NCBI GenBank assembly: GCA_022818135.1
Contig: JAFMSR010000006.1
Span: 36,536,746 to 36,600,745 of the forward strand
Direction of reading: 5' to 3'
DNA: 64,000 bases
Source: Saxidomus purpurata
Lineage: Eukaryota > Mollusca > Bivalvia > Venerida > Veneridae
A program made the position numbers and the translations under genes. The notes under the pieces are model-generated. The model was not told where the DNA came from. It searched no databases and saw nothing but the letters and a program-made list of their open reading frames with translations. This document shows positions 46,901-56,886 of the stretch, one piece after another (positions within the stretch are counted from its first letter, which is position 1; every line of letters starts with the position of its first letter).

Positions 46901-49900
46901 AGGCCAAGTTATACCTGCTGGGAATATCCCCGAAACATTGGGTGAACAAGTTTGATTCCACTGACAATACCACTTGGTACCAAATAACTGGGCCTGTAAA
47001 TGTAGAATAATTACATTAATTACTAATTGCCATCTAAAAATAGCTTATTACATGTATCTAAAATAAGACAACACAGGTAGTGTTTTCTTTCATCATCCCT
47101 CTGTACAGACATATACTGTTTGTAACTTATAGTGCTTACAGTTCAGTTCTGAGCTTTGAGGTGTAAAAATGCAATAATTATTTCTGCCACCTACTATGAC
47201 CCTCATATGAAGATTACTGGAAAATGTCTGCTAAACAGGGGTGGCAGTTCAACAGAAGTTTGGTGTTCTAAAATCCATATATATTTAACTTATATTGACA
47301 TTTAAAAACAAAGGTCAATAACGGATTTCAAAGTTAACTTGGATTTCAAAGTTAACTTGCACGTTTATTTACAACTTACCAGATGATGATCAAAAGAGTC
47401 ATACTTGCTCTAAATATTATCATTACAATTTACTATGAATCATGATATACATGTATTCAACAACTTTATTTTGGCTTGTTCACAAATTCATTTATTTGCT
47501 TATTCAAAGTTCTCAGGAAATGAAAGATTTCTGAAAACATACGGGAAAGACGGGATCGCTTGTTCACAAATTCAGGGTCTCATGAATTAACCAAGAGATA
47601 AAAGAAAATGCAAACTTTTTGTCTCGGAAATTCAAATTGATTCGCAGCATTGACCATTTGGAACAAATGTAAAATATTGACGATTTACAAATCAAACAGC
47701 ATCATGTTTCATTAAGTTTTTATGAGGCCACACTTTGCTCAACCTCAAAATTCACAACTGAATTGGCTACAACTTTTAAAGAAAGAATATGTTTCGTATG
47801 TTAAGCAAATAGCGCCACATGGAAGAATTGGCTCAAAGAAAAATTTGGCCAGCGCTAGCCCCGACTTCTGTGTATCATCCATGTTCTACACTGTTAAGCC
47901 TAACTCACCTTTTACGATGCCATACTTCATTCATCAGTTTCATGTAGTTCCTACTCAGTGATGTGCTTCTGTCAGAGTGAACAAAACCAGCGCAATCCAG
48001 AAAGTAACGGGTGAGTGGAGGACTGAAACAGGTACATAAAACAACAGTTCTCATACATACTTCGAAGGCAAACATATCCATTAATTTGCAATTAATGTGC
48101 AATTAATGCAATCAAAGAGTTATTTGACCCAATTGCTTGAAATCACTCCAAGCACTCGTTACCATATTATATGCATAATACATGGCAACAGGTTGCCTGT
48201 GTAACTTAAAACATTTTTTTAAGTCTAACAAGAATCAAGATTTGTATAAGATTCAGTCAAGATTTAACTGTTATAATGTACAATAAAATGAAACTCAATG
48301 AGAGACTATGTTAAAAAGGTCATCATTCTTTTTATGTACTGTGAGAGTGTACCAATTGATTGCAAGTATAACTGTTTAAATGTTTTCATTCTTTTGCTGT
48401 TGTTATACACAATAAACTTAATATGTTGGTGTCCATTACAATATTTTTCTGTATTCTTACTAATCCCAGGAGTTATTGGTAACACATTTTCTTTAAAAGT
48501 GATGCAAAATTACACGACTTTATTACTGATCATAACTGTTTAATTTGTTTGTAGGTGTATAAACTGACCTTGTAAAGTTTGACATATAATTTAAGGCTCA
48601 CTTAAGTTGCATATATGGGCAATCCGTTAATTTTAACATATATGAAGGATAAGAAAAGGTAATAATGTTGTTAGGTTTAATTTTCATGAATTTACTGACC
48701 TTGCGAATGAAGCAAAAATTAAACCCTCGCAAAAACTGTTCTGAGTTTACAGTATAATTTTAAGTAACAAGAGCTGTCCATAAGACAGCACGGTCGACTA
48801 TTGTGGGTGTTTGCTAATAAAACAAAACTTTTATCAGTGTAATAGCAAAACAAAATTCTGCTAACTATTAAGTATAAACTAGGAAAGTTGAATCATAAAA
48901 AAAGTCAAAATCTATAACTATAGATTTAATTTTTGGTAAATTAATTGTTTGATACAAAATTTACCCTGAACACTATTGCAAGGTTTGATATAACTACCAT
49001 AAGTGGTTACTGTGATATGTGCATGATAGTCCTGGCATGCCCAACTTTCAAACTATTACAAATTTTCAAAGTGAAACAAGGGCCATAATTTGTACTAAAT
49101 TTAAACAAGAGTTATCTGTCTTGACTGTGTGACACCTCTTAAGACATTAAAAAAGTTTCAAGTCAATATCATAAGTGGTTACTGAGATATGTGCATGATA
49201 GTACCTAGCAGGCAAAACTTTAACCAAATTTTCAAAGTCAAACAATGGCCATAATTTGTACTAAATTTATACAAAAGTTATCTGACTTGACTGTGTGACA
49301 CCCCTAGAGACATTAATGAGTTTCAAGTCAATATCACAAGTGGTTACTGAGATATGTGCATGATAGTACCTAGCAGGCAAAACTTTACCCAATTATTTTC
49401 AAAGTCAAACAAGGGCCATAATTTGTACTAAATTTTTCAAGAGTTATCCTGCCTTGATTGTATGACACTCCTAAAGACATGAACAAAGTTTCAAGTCAGT
49501 ATCATAAGTGGTTGCTGAGATATGTGCATGATAGTACCTAGCAGGCAAAACTTTAACCAAATTTTCAAAGTCAAACAACGGCCATAATTTGTACTAAATT
49601 TTTTCAAGAGCTATACGCCTTGATTGTATGACACCCCTAAAGACATGAACAAAGTTTCAAGTCAATATTATAAGTGGTTACTGAGATATGTGCATGATAG
49701 TACCTAGCAGGCAAAACTTTAACCAAATTTTCAAAGTCAAACAAGGGCCATAATTTGTACTAAATTTTTTCAAGAGTTACCTGCCTTGATTGTATGATAC
49801 CCCTAAAGACATGAACAAAGTTTCAAGTCAATATCATAAGTGGTTACTGAGATATGTGCATGATAGTACCTAGCAGGCAAAACTTTAACCAAATTTTCAA

Positions 49901-52900
49901 AGTCAAACAAGGGCCATAATTTGTACTAAATTTTTTCAAGAGTTACCTGTCTTGATTGTATGACACCCCTAAAGACATGAACAAAGTTTCAAGTCAATAT
50001 CATAAGTGGTTACTGAGATATGTGCATGATAGTACTTAGCAGGCAAAACTTTAACCAAAGAAGCAACGCCGACGCCGACACACAAGTGACTGTAATAGCT
50101 CTCCATATTCTCCATAAAGACAAAAATTGCAATGAAGCATTATTCAAAGATCAAAACATCACATGAAACAGTACTCCCATGCATGCAAGTTGCTCTATTG
50201 ATTTGAGTGTGTTTAGTATTCATCGGAGCCTGTTTAGGTGGTCTACATACCAGTTTGACAGTGCCTGTACTGCTGCATTCAGGTAGCAAGTGTTACCAAG
50301 GTTCTGCAGACCCGTCAGCCCTTTGGGTTTTTGGTGCCCATCTTCCTCACCCTCCGACTCTGTGTCATCCCCGCCGAATGCGGAGTGCTGAGGTGAGCTG
50401 TCTGGAGTAAACTCGCTGTTACCATCTTCTTCTTCCTCTTTGCTCAACTTGTCTGGGATGCTGGAAACGTAACAGCATAATTATACAAACAGCTAAGTGG
50501 CAAAAAATTAACTATTTTATACTTTTAATAGTTTCATCTGTGCAATAAACAATTAATATTTGTCGTATTTGCTGATTTCTATTTAACTGTGTGCTTCATA
50601 CCTGCTTTTCCTCGTTGGAAATATTTCAAAACTAAAATAATTTACATAAGTTTCATCTGCAGAATTACATCCCTGTTAAGTATATTGTCACATCTTACAG
50701 AAACAGGAAACTGTTTCTATTCCTTTGAACACTTAAAGCTGGCATTATTTTCAATCATATGTCATAGCATTCATTATCTTAACTTCAAAGTAAACTACTT
50801 CTCAATGCTTTTGAACAAAGAAACAAGAGGGCAAAATGGCCCTATATTGCTCACCTGACTTCCATTGGCTATAAGGGGTCATGATCTTAACATTATTCGT
50901 AGAGGTTCACTACACAATGTTAAGTAACATTCCAAATATCTAAGCTCTGCCTGTGGGCCTTGTGTTTTTTAAGTTTTTCCTACATAACCCTATGTAAAAT
51001 CAAGTGACCCCTCAGACTGGGTCATTTTTTACCCAGTGGTCATAATTTGAACAATCTTGGTAGAGGTTTACTAGGTTATGCCACATTCCAAATATTTAAG
51101 CTCTATGCCTTCATGTTCTTGAGAAGAAGATTTTTAAAGTTTTTCCTTTCTGTTGCCATAGCAACCAGAGTTCTGCATGGAATGGAATTATATGAACAAT
51201 TATGAAAGGGCCTTAAATGCAAGGAACATCCCTGCCAAGTTATATCATCATTGGCCTTTTGGTTTCAGAGGAGATGTCGTTTGAATGAAAATGTTTACTG
51301 ACGTACAACGGACGGAATGCGATCCTAATAGCTCACTTTGCGCCAGTTGAGCTAAAAACAAACGATTTTCACCAAGACACACATTCAGAGATTCAATTAT
51401 AGTTAATTGTTACTAAGGAACAATTATTGGTAAATGAACAAGTACTTTGCTGATAAACACTGCCATTGCCAGTCAGGGGTGTAACTTGTATAAGTTATTT
51501 TGAAAATAACTTCTGTAAGTGATATTTGAAACATTTTGTTAATAAAATTACTTCCCTTTGCTCAAAGAATTAACTCCCTTGAAAGTTGAGGTGACCAAAA
51601 AATGGGAATATCTTAAAATAACGTATACAGGTTAAAAATCAATATTTCAGTTTTTCTTGAGTTTCATCATTACTAGCAGATTTCCTCTGCAAATACCTTT
51701 AGATAAGAGAAAGAAATGCAGGTTCTTTCTTTATAGCTGACAGTAGTGACTTTTCAATTAGACATAATAAACTTATTGCCAAAATTGTCTAACAGATGAC
51801 CTGAAAAATGTCCTACTTTAAAGCCCTTACGTAAGAAGGTTTTGTTGTGTCGTAACATATTTTATTTCATAATCTTGAAGTTCAATGATTAAAGAAATAG
51901 AAAAAAAATGTGCAACTCCCCAGAAAAGTTGTATCCTTGTTAAATAACACTAAAATAACTAAACAAGTTACACCCCTGACTGATTGCTAAACACTTACAG
52001 AAATGGTGGATTGTTGCGATCATGGTACACTTCTGTCTCACACCTATAACACCAAATACGCAGAGTGGCCAAGTTTATCGCCAAACAGTGATTATCCAAC
52101 TGAAAGTAAAGAATAAATGCATTATAACAGAACACACTAAATGAAGACTGCCATGATAAGCTAAGTGATTTGAAATGTAAACTAAGAAGTCTCTGATTTA
52201 CAGATATGCATTATTTATTGATGTAAGGGCTGTAACTCTGGAATAGCTAAAAGGCATTAGCCTACATTTATTAAGTTAAAAGATTGTGTGCTGATCAATA
52301 TTTTGTACCTGTATACCAAAGATTTTTGTGATCTAGAGCTATTTAACGAACTTGGACAGTATTTGCCAAATACACCTCAGGGGCACAATTTGAACGAACT
52401 TGGTACGGCTCCACTAAGCAATACTACTCACTAAGTATTTAATCTCTGGGACTTGTGGTTTTTGATTCCCTAACTATAAAAAAATAGCTAGTAAACATGA
52501 ACCTCAATCATGTCAGTACAACAATGACATTATTCTTATTACAAGAAATTGCCTTGTCCTCACTCTCTCCTATCATTGAATTTGTCATTACTCTTAAAAA
52601 TTAACAGGAACAGTCGAACTAGGAGAATTTTGGACACTACTGGGCCAGTTGCCTGGGTAACCAGCTATGGCTGTTAGTCTCTTACCAGTACAAATTTTAC
52701 AACTTTTATAGTTACATCTACTTTTCAGTCACGAAGCACTGTAAGCACAGTATAACTGAACAGAATTAGAACACATGGTCTCATTTCTGCTGGGCTTCAT
52801 AAATTTTGTACCGTCTAAAATAATCCAAGCAATATCAATGAGACCTTCAGTCTACTCTGAACATTACTGTATAAAATAAAACTAAATCCTAGCCCTCTCT

Positions 52901-53925
52901 TTTGAAAATATTGTTCTGAACAGAGTCTCTAAACAATATCATGATAGACAGACCACATAATAAAAATATATTCAGTCAACCCACGTAGAGGAATACCAGC
53001 TCTATTACAATACTATGATGTATACCTGAGCATGGTGGGAGCTGTGATCCTTTAGGGACTCTCCACAACCAACATATGTACATCTCCCAACAAGACATAG
53101 CCACAGATTTGTGGCCCTCAACTCACACGTGTCACATACTTCATGCTGGAAAAAATATGTACATGAAGATGAATGTGGAATCAATTATCTAGTGCAGTCT
53201 ATTAAAACACAACAGACACTTTAAGTTAAAAATACAATGTGTTTGTTGATAAATTTCTGTTGTTTCTGCAATCTTAAGTTTAAATTTACCCATTTCCATA
53301 TATGATTATTATGATGAACCAGTAACATCCATGTCTTAAGTTTAAATTTCTCCATTTCAGTGGACATGTACAATGTACATGATGTATAATTATCTTAAGT
53401 TTAAATGTTAGTCTACATGGAAGTAAAATGGTTAAACAAGCTGAAACTGCTGAGTCAAAGAACTGTACTACATGTCACAGAAATGTTCCATTGCATTTAT
53501 TAAATTCAGTTCTCTTATAAAGTTGTATTATAAAGTAAAAGATCTTAATTTATGGAGTAATTTCCACTAAATTGTCAAATTTGGATCATTTCCAGAGACA
53601 GGAATTACCAGGATATACCTGCCGGAATTCCCCTGCCTATAAAATACCGGCCACTACTGTTTAAACAGCAGCGCAAGCAAATCTAAAAGAAGTTATATGT
53701 CATGAAGACAGTGCAAGATCACATATAGTTTACAAGATATACATGTAACTTGTTTGGATTGTTTATAGTCCTGGCCAACCAAGGGATTTCTCCCCTGGTG
53801 AGCCTGCCAAGACCCCTACATGATGTAGCTGTTTTTACCTTTTGGGCTCTTTTGATGATATTCCATGACACAGTTCCTATACTAGCCACATGGCCACAGC
53901 GAGAAATCTTCGTGCTCTGAGACAT
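32829..53925 (-). CDS. USP20/USP33: Ubiquitin carboxyl-terminal hydrolase, USP20/USP33 group, 20 coding exons
   Basis: Coding exons (high to low): 53925-53839, 53145-53026, 52099-51999, 50460-50251, 48022-47909, 46993-46915, 46419-45828, 45528-45437, 44964-44801, 40614-40510, 40345-40300, 39938-39827, 39365-39300, 38657-38531, 37994-37931, 37345-37240, 36569-36488, 35875-35767, 35331-35229, 33247-32829. All introns are GT-AG and phases agree; the sum is 2898 nt, 965 residues plus TAG (human USP33 942, USP20 914). Domains: ZnF-UBP (about 8-100), USP catalytic core with Cys in GNTCYLNAA (about 161) and His in GGHYTAYC (about 632), a long acidic Ser-rich insert (238-434), two DUSP domains (about 694-790 and 793-890). 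The enzyme removes ubiquitin; vertebrate members act on HIF1A, receptors and others at the ER and perinuclear region. It is the single orthologue-like member; which human paralogue it is closer to was not decided. A noncoding 5' exon is likely, since CTTGCAG lies 16 bases before the ATG. Confidence 0.93.
33464..34231. mobile_element. AT-rich MITE in the last USP20/33 intron
   Basis: Left end CCTGGGTTCAATTA and right end TAATTGACCCAGG are inverted copies with one base inserted. The interior is full of TAATTAATTACAATT-like words near both ends. No clear target duplication was found, so the superfamily is unassigned (hAT-like is one option). Confidence 0.55.
36630..36811. mobile_element. Short pogo-like MITE with TA duplication, in a USP20/33 intron
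   Basis: The left end CAGTAAACTCTGTTTTTAAC pairs with the right end TTTTATACAGAGTTTACTG; TA flanks both (36628-36629, 36812-36813). The 182-bp body shares CTTATATCC and GTTATATC words with the copy at 31423-31588. Confidence 0.7.
36838..36905 (-). other. tRNA-like SINE head fragment
   Basis: Minus strand: AATGGTTAAGGCATCCATCA (A-box region) then AAGGTTCAAATCCAAGCCAG (B box). It starts about 25 bases after the pogo-like MITE. No SINE body is evident on the far side. Confidence 0.45.
38531..45528 (-). CDS. USP20/USP33: USP20/33 exons 8-14: remainder of catalytic core with His box
   Basis: Exons 8-9 give [15 protein letters not shown] and [12 protein letters not shown]; exons 10-11 give the zinc-ribbon Cys pair MYSCEKCKK; exon 12 gives [16 protein letters not shown]; exon 13 gives [15 protein letters not shown]; exon 14 gives [21 protein letters not shown] and AYVLFYR. 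The catalytic His and the Asp-Asp are present, so the enzyme should be active. Confidence 0.9.
41385..41410. repeat. (AT)n microsatellite
   Basis: A pure AT run of about 26 bases inside USP20/33 intron 9, followed by ACACAC. Confidence 0.85.
42220..43583. mobile_element. GCTCACCTGG...CCAGGTGAGC element, copy 2, in a USP20/33 intron
   Basis: It opens with the hairpin AGGGCCAAGATGGCCCT and TTGCTCACCT, and ends TTGTGCCAGGTGAGCTAAAA. Six to seven units of about 170 bp carry CTAAGTGACCCC, CATAATTTGAACAA, AATATCTAAGCTCTAGGCCT and AGAGAAGAAGATTTTTAAAG. A GGACGGACGGACGGATGGAC run and AATGCGATCCTAATAGCTCA precede the right end. Confidence 0.75.
45828..50460 (-). CDS. USP20/USP33: USP20/33 exons 4-7: catalytic Cys box and acidic insert
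   Basis: Exon 4 carries an acidic Glu/Asp/Ser stretch and then [18 protein letters not shown]; the donor splits the Cys codon after TG, and exon 5 restores it in [13 protein letters not shown]. Exon 6 holds [15 protein letters not shown] and exon 7 opens [17 protein letters not shown], both standard USP-core blocks. The rest of exon 7 (592 nt) is low-complexity, Ser/Glu/Asp-rich, the long loop insertion typical of USP20/33. Confidence 0.9.
48770..50075. mobile_element. Tandem-repeat element with about seven 167-bp units, in a USP20/33 intron
   Basis: After AAGAGCTGTCCATAAGACAG at the left, the block GTGGTTACTGAGATATGTGC recurs near 49008, 49174, 49342, 49508, 49675, 49844 and 50009, with GGGCCATAATTTGTACTAAA between. 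Later units are more alike than earlier ones. It ends AGCAACGCCGACGCCGACAC. It lies in intron 4, next to the exon with the catalytic Cys. Confidence 0.75.
50824..51357. mobile_element. GCTCACCTGG...CCAGGTGAGC element, copy 3, in a USP20/33 intron
   Basis: Same layout as 42220-43583 but short: AAGAGGGCAAAATGGCCCTA and TTGCTCACCTGACTT at the left, GCGCCAGTTGAGCTAAAA at the right, with two internal units and the AATGCGATCCTAATAGCTCA block. Confidence 0.7.
51999..53925 (-). CDS. USP20/USP33: USP20/33 exons 1-3: ZnF-UBP domain
   Basis: The three exons encode residues 1-102. Zinc ligands are visible as CGHV near residue 10, CDTC (second exon), [15 protein letters not shown] with HSSHHAQ, and in exon 3 [10 protein letters not shown]. 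This fold binds the free C-terminus of ubiquitin in several USPs. The ATG at 53925 gives [13 protein letters not shown], aligned with the start of vertebrate USP20/33. Confidence 0.9.
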
Positions 53926-54289
53926 CGTCTGTCATCTAAATCTGCAAGGTAAACAATGTGAATTACAGCTAGCATCAAACATGTGTCGAACACAGACTCC
54001 ATTTTTCTTTAAAGCTAGGCTAACACAGAAAACTTTGTAACCCAGAGTCTCTGAGAATTACCTATGACCATAAATAAAACAATTTTTCATTTAAGACTGT
54101 GTATTTTGTTCTATGTTTTTAGATATAAAATTATGACCCTTATTATTTTGATGACAAAGTTGATACCAAACATTTATTTACAGTGTGGACCTTGGAGGAT
54201 TTTACATACCTCAGGTTTATAAATTTCTTGGTAATTCATTAATATCACCAGTTAGTATTTGATCATGGTTATCAGGTTAAAAAAGGCAG

Positions 54290-54720
54290 TCAAAGATCTA
54301 TCCGTATGATGTCCGTATGATTCCACCAACTTTAAAAATCAGTACACTCTCCGTACAATTGTAGCTTCTGTAAACATGCCTACGGGCCTTTGCAGACAAG
54401 TTATGCGGAGTTCTGATGACATCATGTACCTTGTATGATGCACGTGCATTCCATGTCTTATACCACCGTGATCTGTGAAGGATGACGTGCAGAGCCAGTA
54501 TGACGAATGTTACACCCATACTACCTGTTCAGACATCACAAGTAGTATGGTATCATTGCACATTGACTGCACTACTCTGCTGTGAAAGTCGTGCGAGCAC
54601 CAGCAAGCTCTTACGAGCCTCGCAGTGTTCCAAATCCACAAGGACACGGTGCGATGCCTGTACAAGCTCTACCGGGGCCTTTGAGGTGCCTGTAAGTGGC
54701 CCTTGCCAGTGATTTTTTTA
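54290..54720. other. GC-richer stretch of unknown nature, upstream of USP20/33
   Basis: Composition is clearly more GC-rich than the flanks and CG dinucleotides are frequent. It lies 370-800 bases beyond the USP20/33 start codon, so it could hold the promoter or first exon of that gene. No TATA-like motif or protein frame I recognise was found. Confidence 0.3.
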
Positions 54721-55004
54721 CTTTTTTTGGCAACAGCCCATGCCTTTCAAATTGGGAATTTTTAGCGCGATAAACCTCAAAATTGGGAAAAAGTAAAAAA
54801 GCTTAATAAAAAAATCATTTTGAAAAGTGTTATTTTAAGGTAAATTTATGTCATTTAAATAATGTCCTTGCTTCTTTAATTTACAACTTCATCTTTGTAT
54901 GTTTCATTCCTTTAAAGCTGTTCACTAAACATTCGTTTCTCATTTAATATTCAGTTCAATTTTTTAGTTGAATAAGACAATTTAACTTTACAAAAAGATG
55001 TTCA

Positions 55005-56526
55005 GGGTTTCCACTGGCCCTGAATTTTTTTTGGCCACAATTATTATATACAGCGTTATGCAATATATACAGCGGTATGCAAGGGGGAGTTTCCGGGAGG
55101 GGTGTCCCCCCCCCCACACCCCCCTCCTCTTGGCTTTTTTTTAATTCACAGATAAACAAGACACCATTTGAAGTGTGCTGAATACCTGTATAAGCTGAAT
55201 TACAACTTGTGTTAAGGCCAGATATACACTAATTTTTGTGGCTTTGGAAGCTAATAATGCCCTGTCATATGTATTGAACAAGTTTTTTTTTCTGAAAAAA
55301 ATCAGTCTTCGCCCCTCGGAAGCGCCTAGAAGCAAGCATTTTAAACACATTTCAAAGCTTTTCCTGACATGTAGTTTGACAAATAAAGAAGCAAAGTCTG
55401 TTGTACATGATAATTCGTTACAGTCATATCAGCATCTAATATTACTAGCTCTACCAACTTTATTTTAAAATGTTTTTTTTTTAATATAAACACAGATAAT
55501 TTATATAAATCATTTTATTTAAATATGTAGTAAAATACAGTCGTTAGCTGAAAACATCGTATTTATATCTGTACTTTGAGTCTTTATAACACTGTTTTCT
55601 TTGAAGAAATAAATAAAAAAACGGGATCGCGAAAATAGGTGAAAAAACGATTTTCGTATCACAGTTTCACATGTAAAATACCAAATAATCGCAAGAAATC
55701 ATTCTGAAATGATTTAATTGATAGAAAGTTACGTTTTCCAAACAAGCTAACGGTACATTTATCAAATCTTCAAGTTTTTGTCAACTTTTCAAGGGAAAAT
55801 TTTCCGTCAAACAGGACATTTTTGGATTACAAAAAAAGTGCCCTGTAACCTCTTTTTGAATCTAACGATTTGTGATGCTCTAAGATTCTCAATATTAAAC
55901 AATAAAATGCCTAAACTTTCTTGACAAAAGTTAATTAGTTTGTTTATTACGAAGAACATTCCCGTCCTCGAAGTCGGCACTTATTTTGGGCTTATTTAGT
56001 TATAAGTATTGAGCTATTGTTCTTCGATTCGACTGCGAAAAATGGCCGAGAATTTTGTAAATAAATTTATTTAACTTTACAACATTATACCAAGACAATT
56101 TCCGTTGCGAACGTCCTTTGATTTAATTCATAATTAACTATTGATATTGAGACGCCGAGGGTTAATCATTGTTCAGACGATCCGACTGTGAGAGCTGCCG
56201 ACAATTACATAAATGTCGGCAGAATTTTGCGTTAATCTTTGCTCCGCCCACACAAGGGCGTTACCGCGCCGATGATTGGCGATGATGCAAGCATCAATTA
56301 TTTTGACAGCTCGAGAGATAAAGTAGGTATCAACTTTTAATCCGTGTCAATTACGTAACATACCGTGGTCACCAATTAGGTTGTATATTGCTATTTCCGG
56401 GCGCCCAATTATACGATTAGCGCATGGATAATATGCCTTGATGATATAGGTTTATTTTGTTTATGAAAAAAAAAAACGTTTGCCAGCGTAGATTTCCGAA
56501 AATGGCGAATGGCAGCGGAAACCCTG
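55005..56526. mobile_element. hAT-like nonautonomous transposon with 8-bp duplication
   Basis: GATGTTCA occurs exactly at 54997-55004 and 56527-56534. The element ends GGGTTTCCACTGGCC on the left and, reversed, CAGGGTTTCCGCTGCC on the right; the left copy appears to have lost a CA next to the duplicated CA. CAGGG ends and 8-bp duplications are the hallmarks of hAT elements. The 1.5-kb interior contains no recognisable transposase; a C-run (55107-55117) lies near the left end. Confidence 0.72.
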
Positions 56527-56886
56527 GATGTTCAAATGTCCGCAATGCCAATGGCGTGTTTAAGTTTTATTTTTATTTAAGTTAATTTCGGAGTCAAATT
56601 GGTGCAAAAAAAATCACTGCTTGCGAACTGCTCCTGGCTTTGAAAATTTCTAGGAGCTTTTCAAAAACTCGGGTAAGCTGATTTTTCTTGCTCTTTTCAA
56701 CAAGAAAAAATTTGTCATTTGGTGCTTATTTTATTCAAAATATCAGGCAATTTATGGGCAATTTCAGCAGCCTGTTAAAATTCTCAACTTAACTCTTCAA
56801 AGTTTTATTTTAACCCTTGAAAATAACGGCTATAGAGTCAGTGTCTCCCGAGTTTCAAAGCCTTCTGAACACCCTATAGATTCTTA

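Noticed and set aside
16450..50075. CRISPR arrays, suggested by regular repeats of 145-170 bp and 32 bp
   Set aside because: Units are contiguous tandem repeats without unique spacers, in a eukaryotic context with introns and SINEs.
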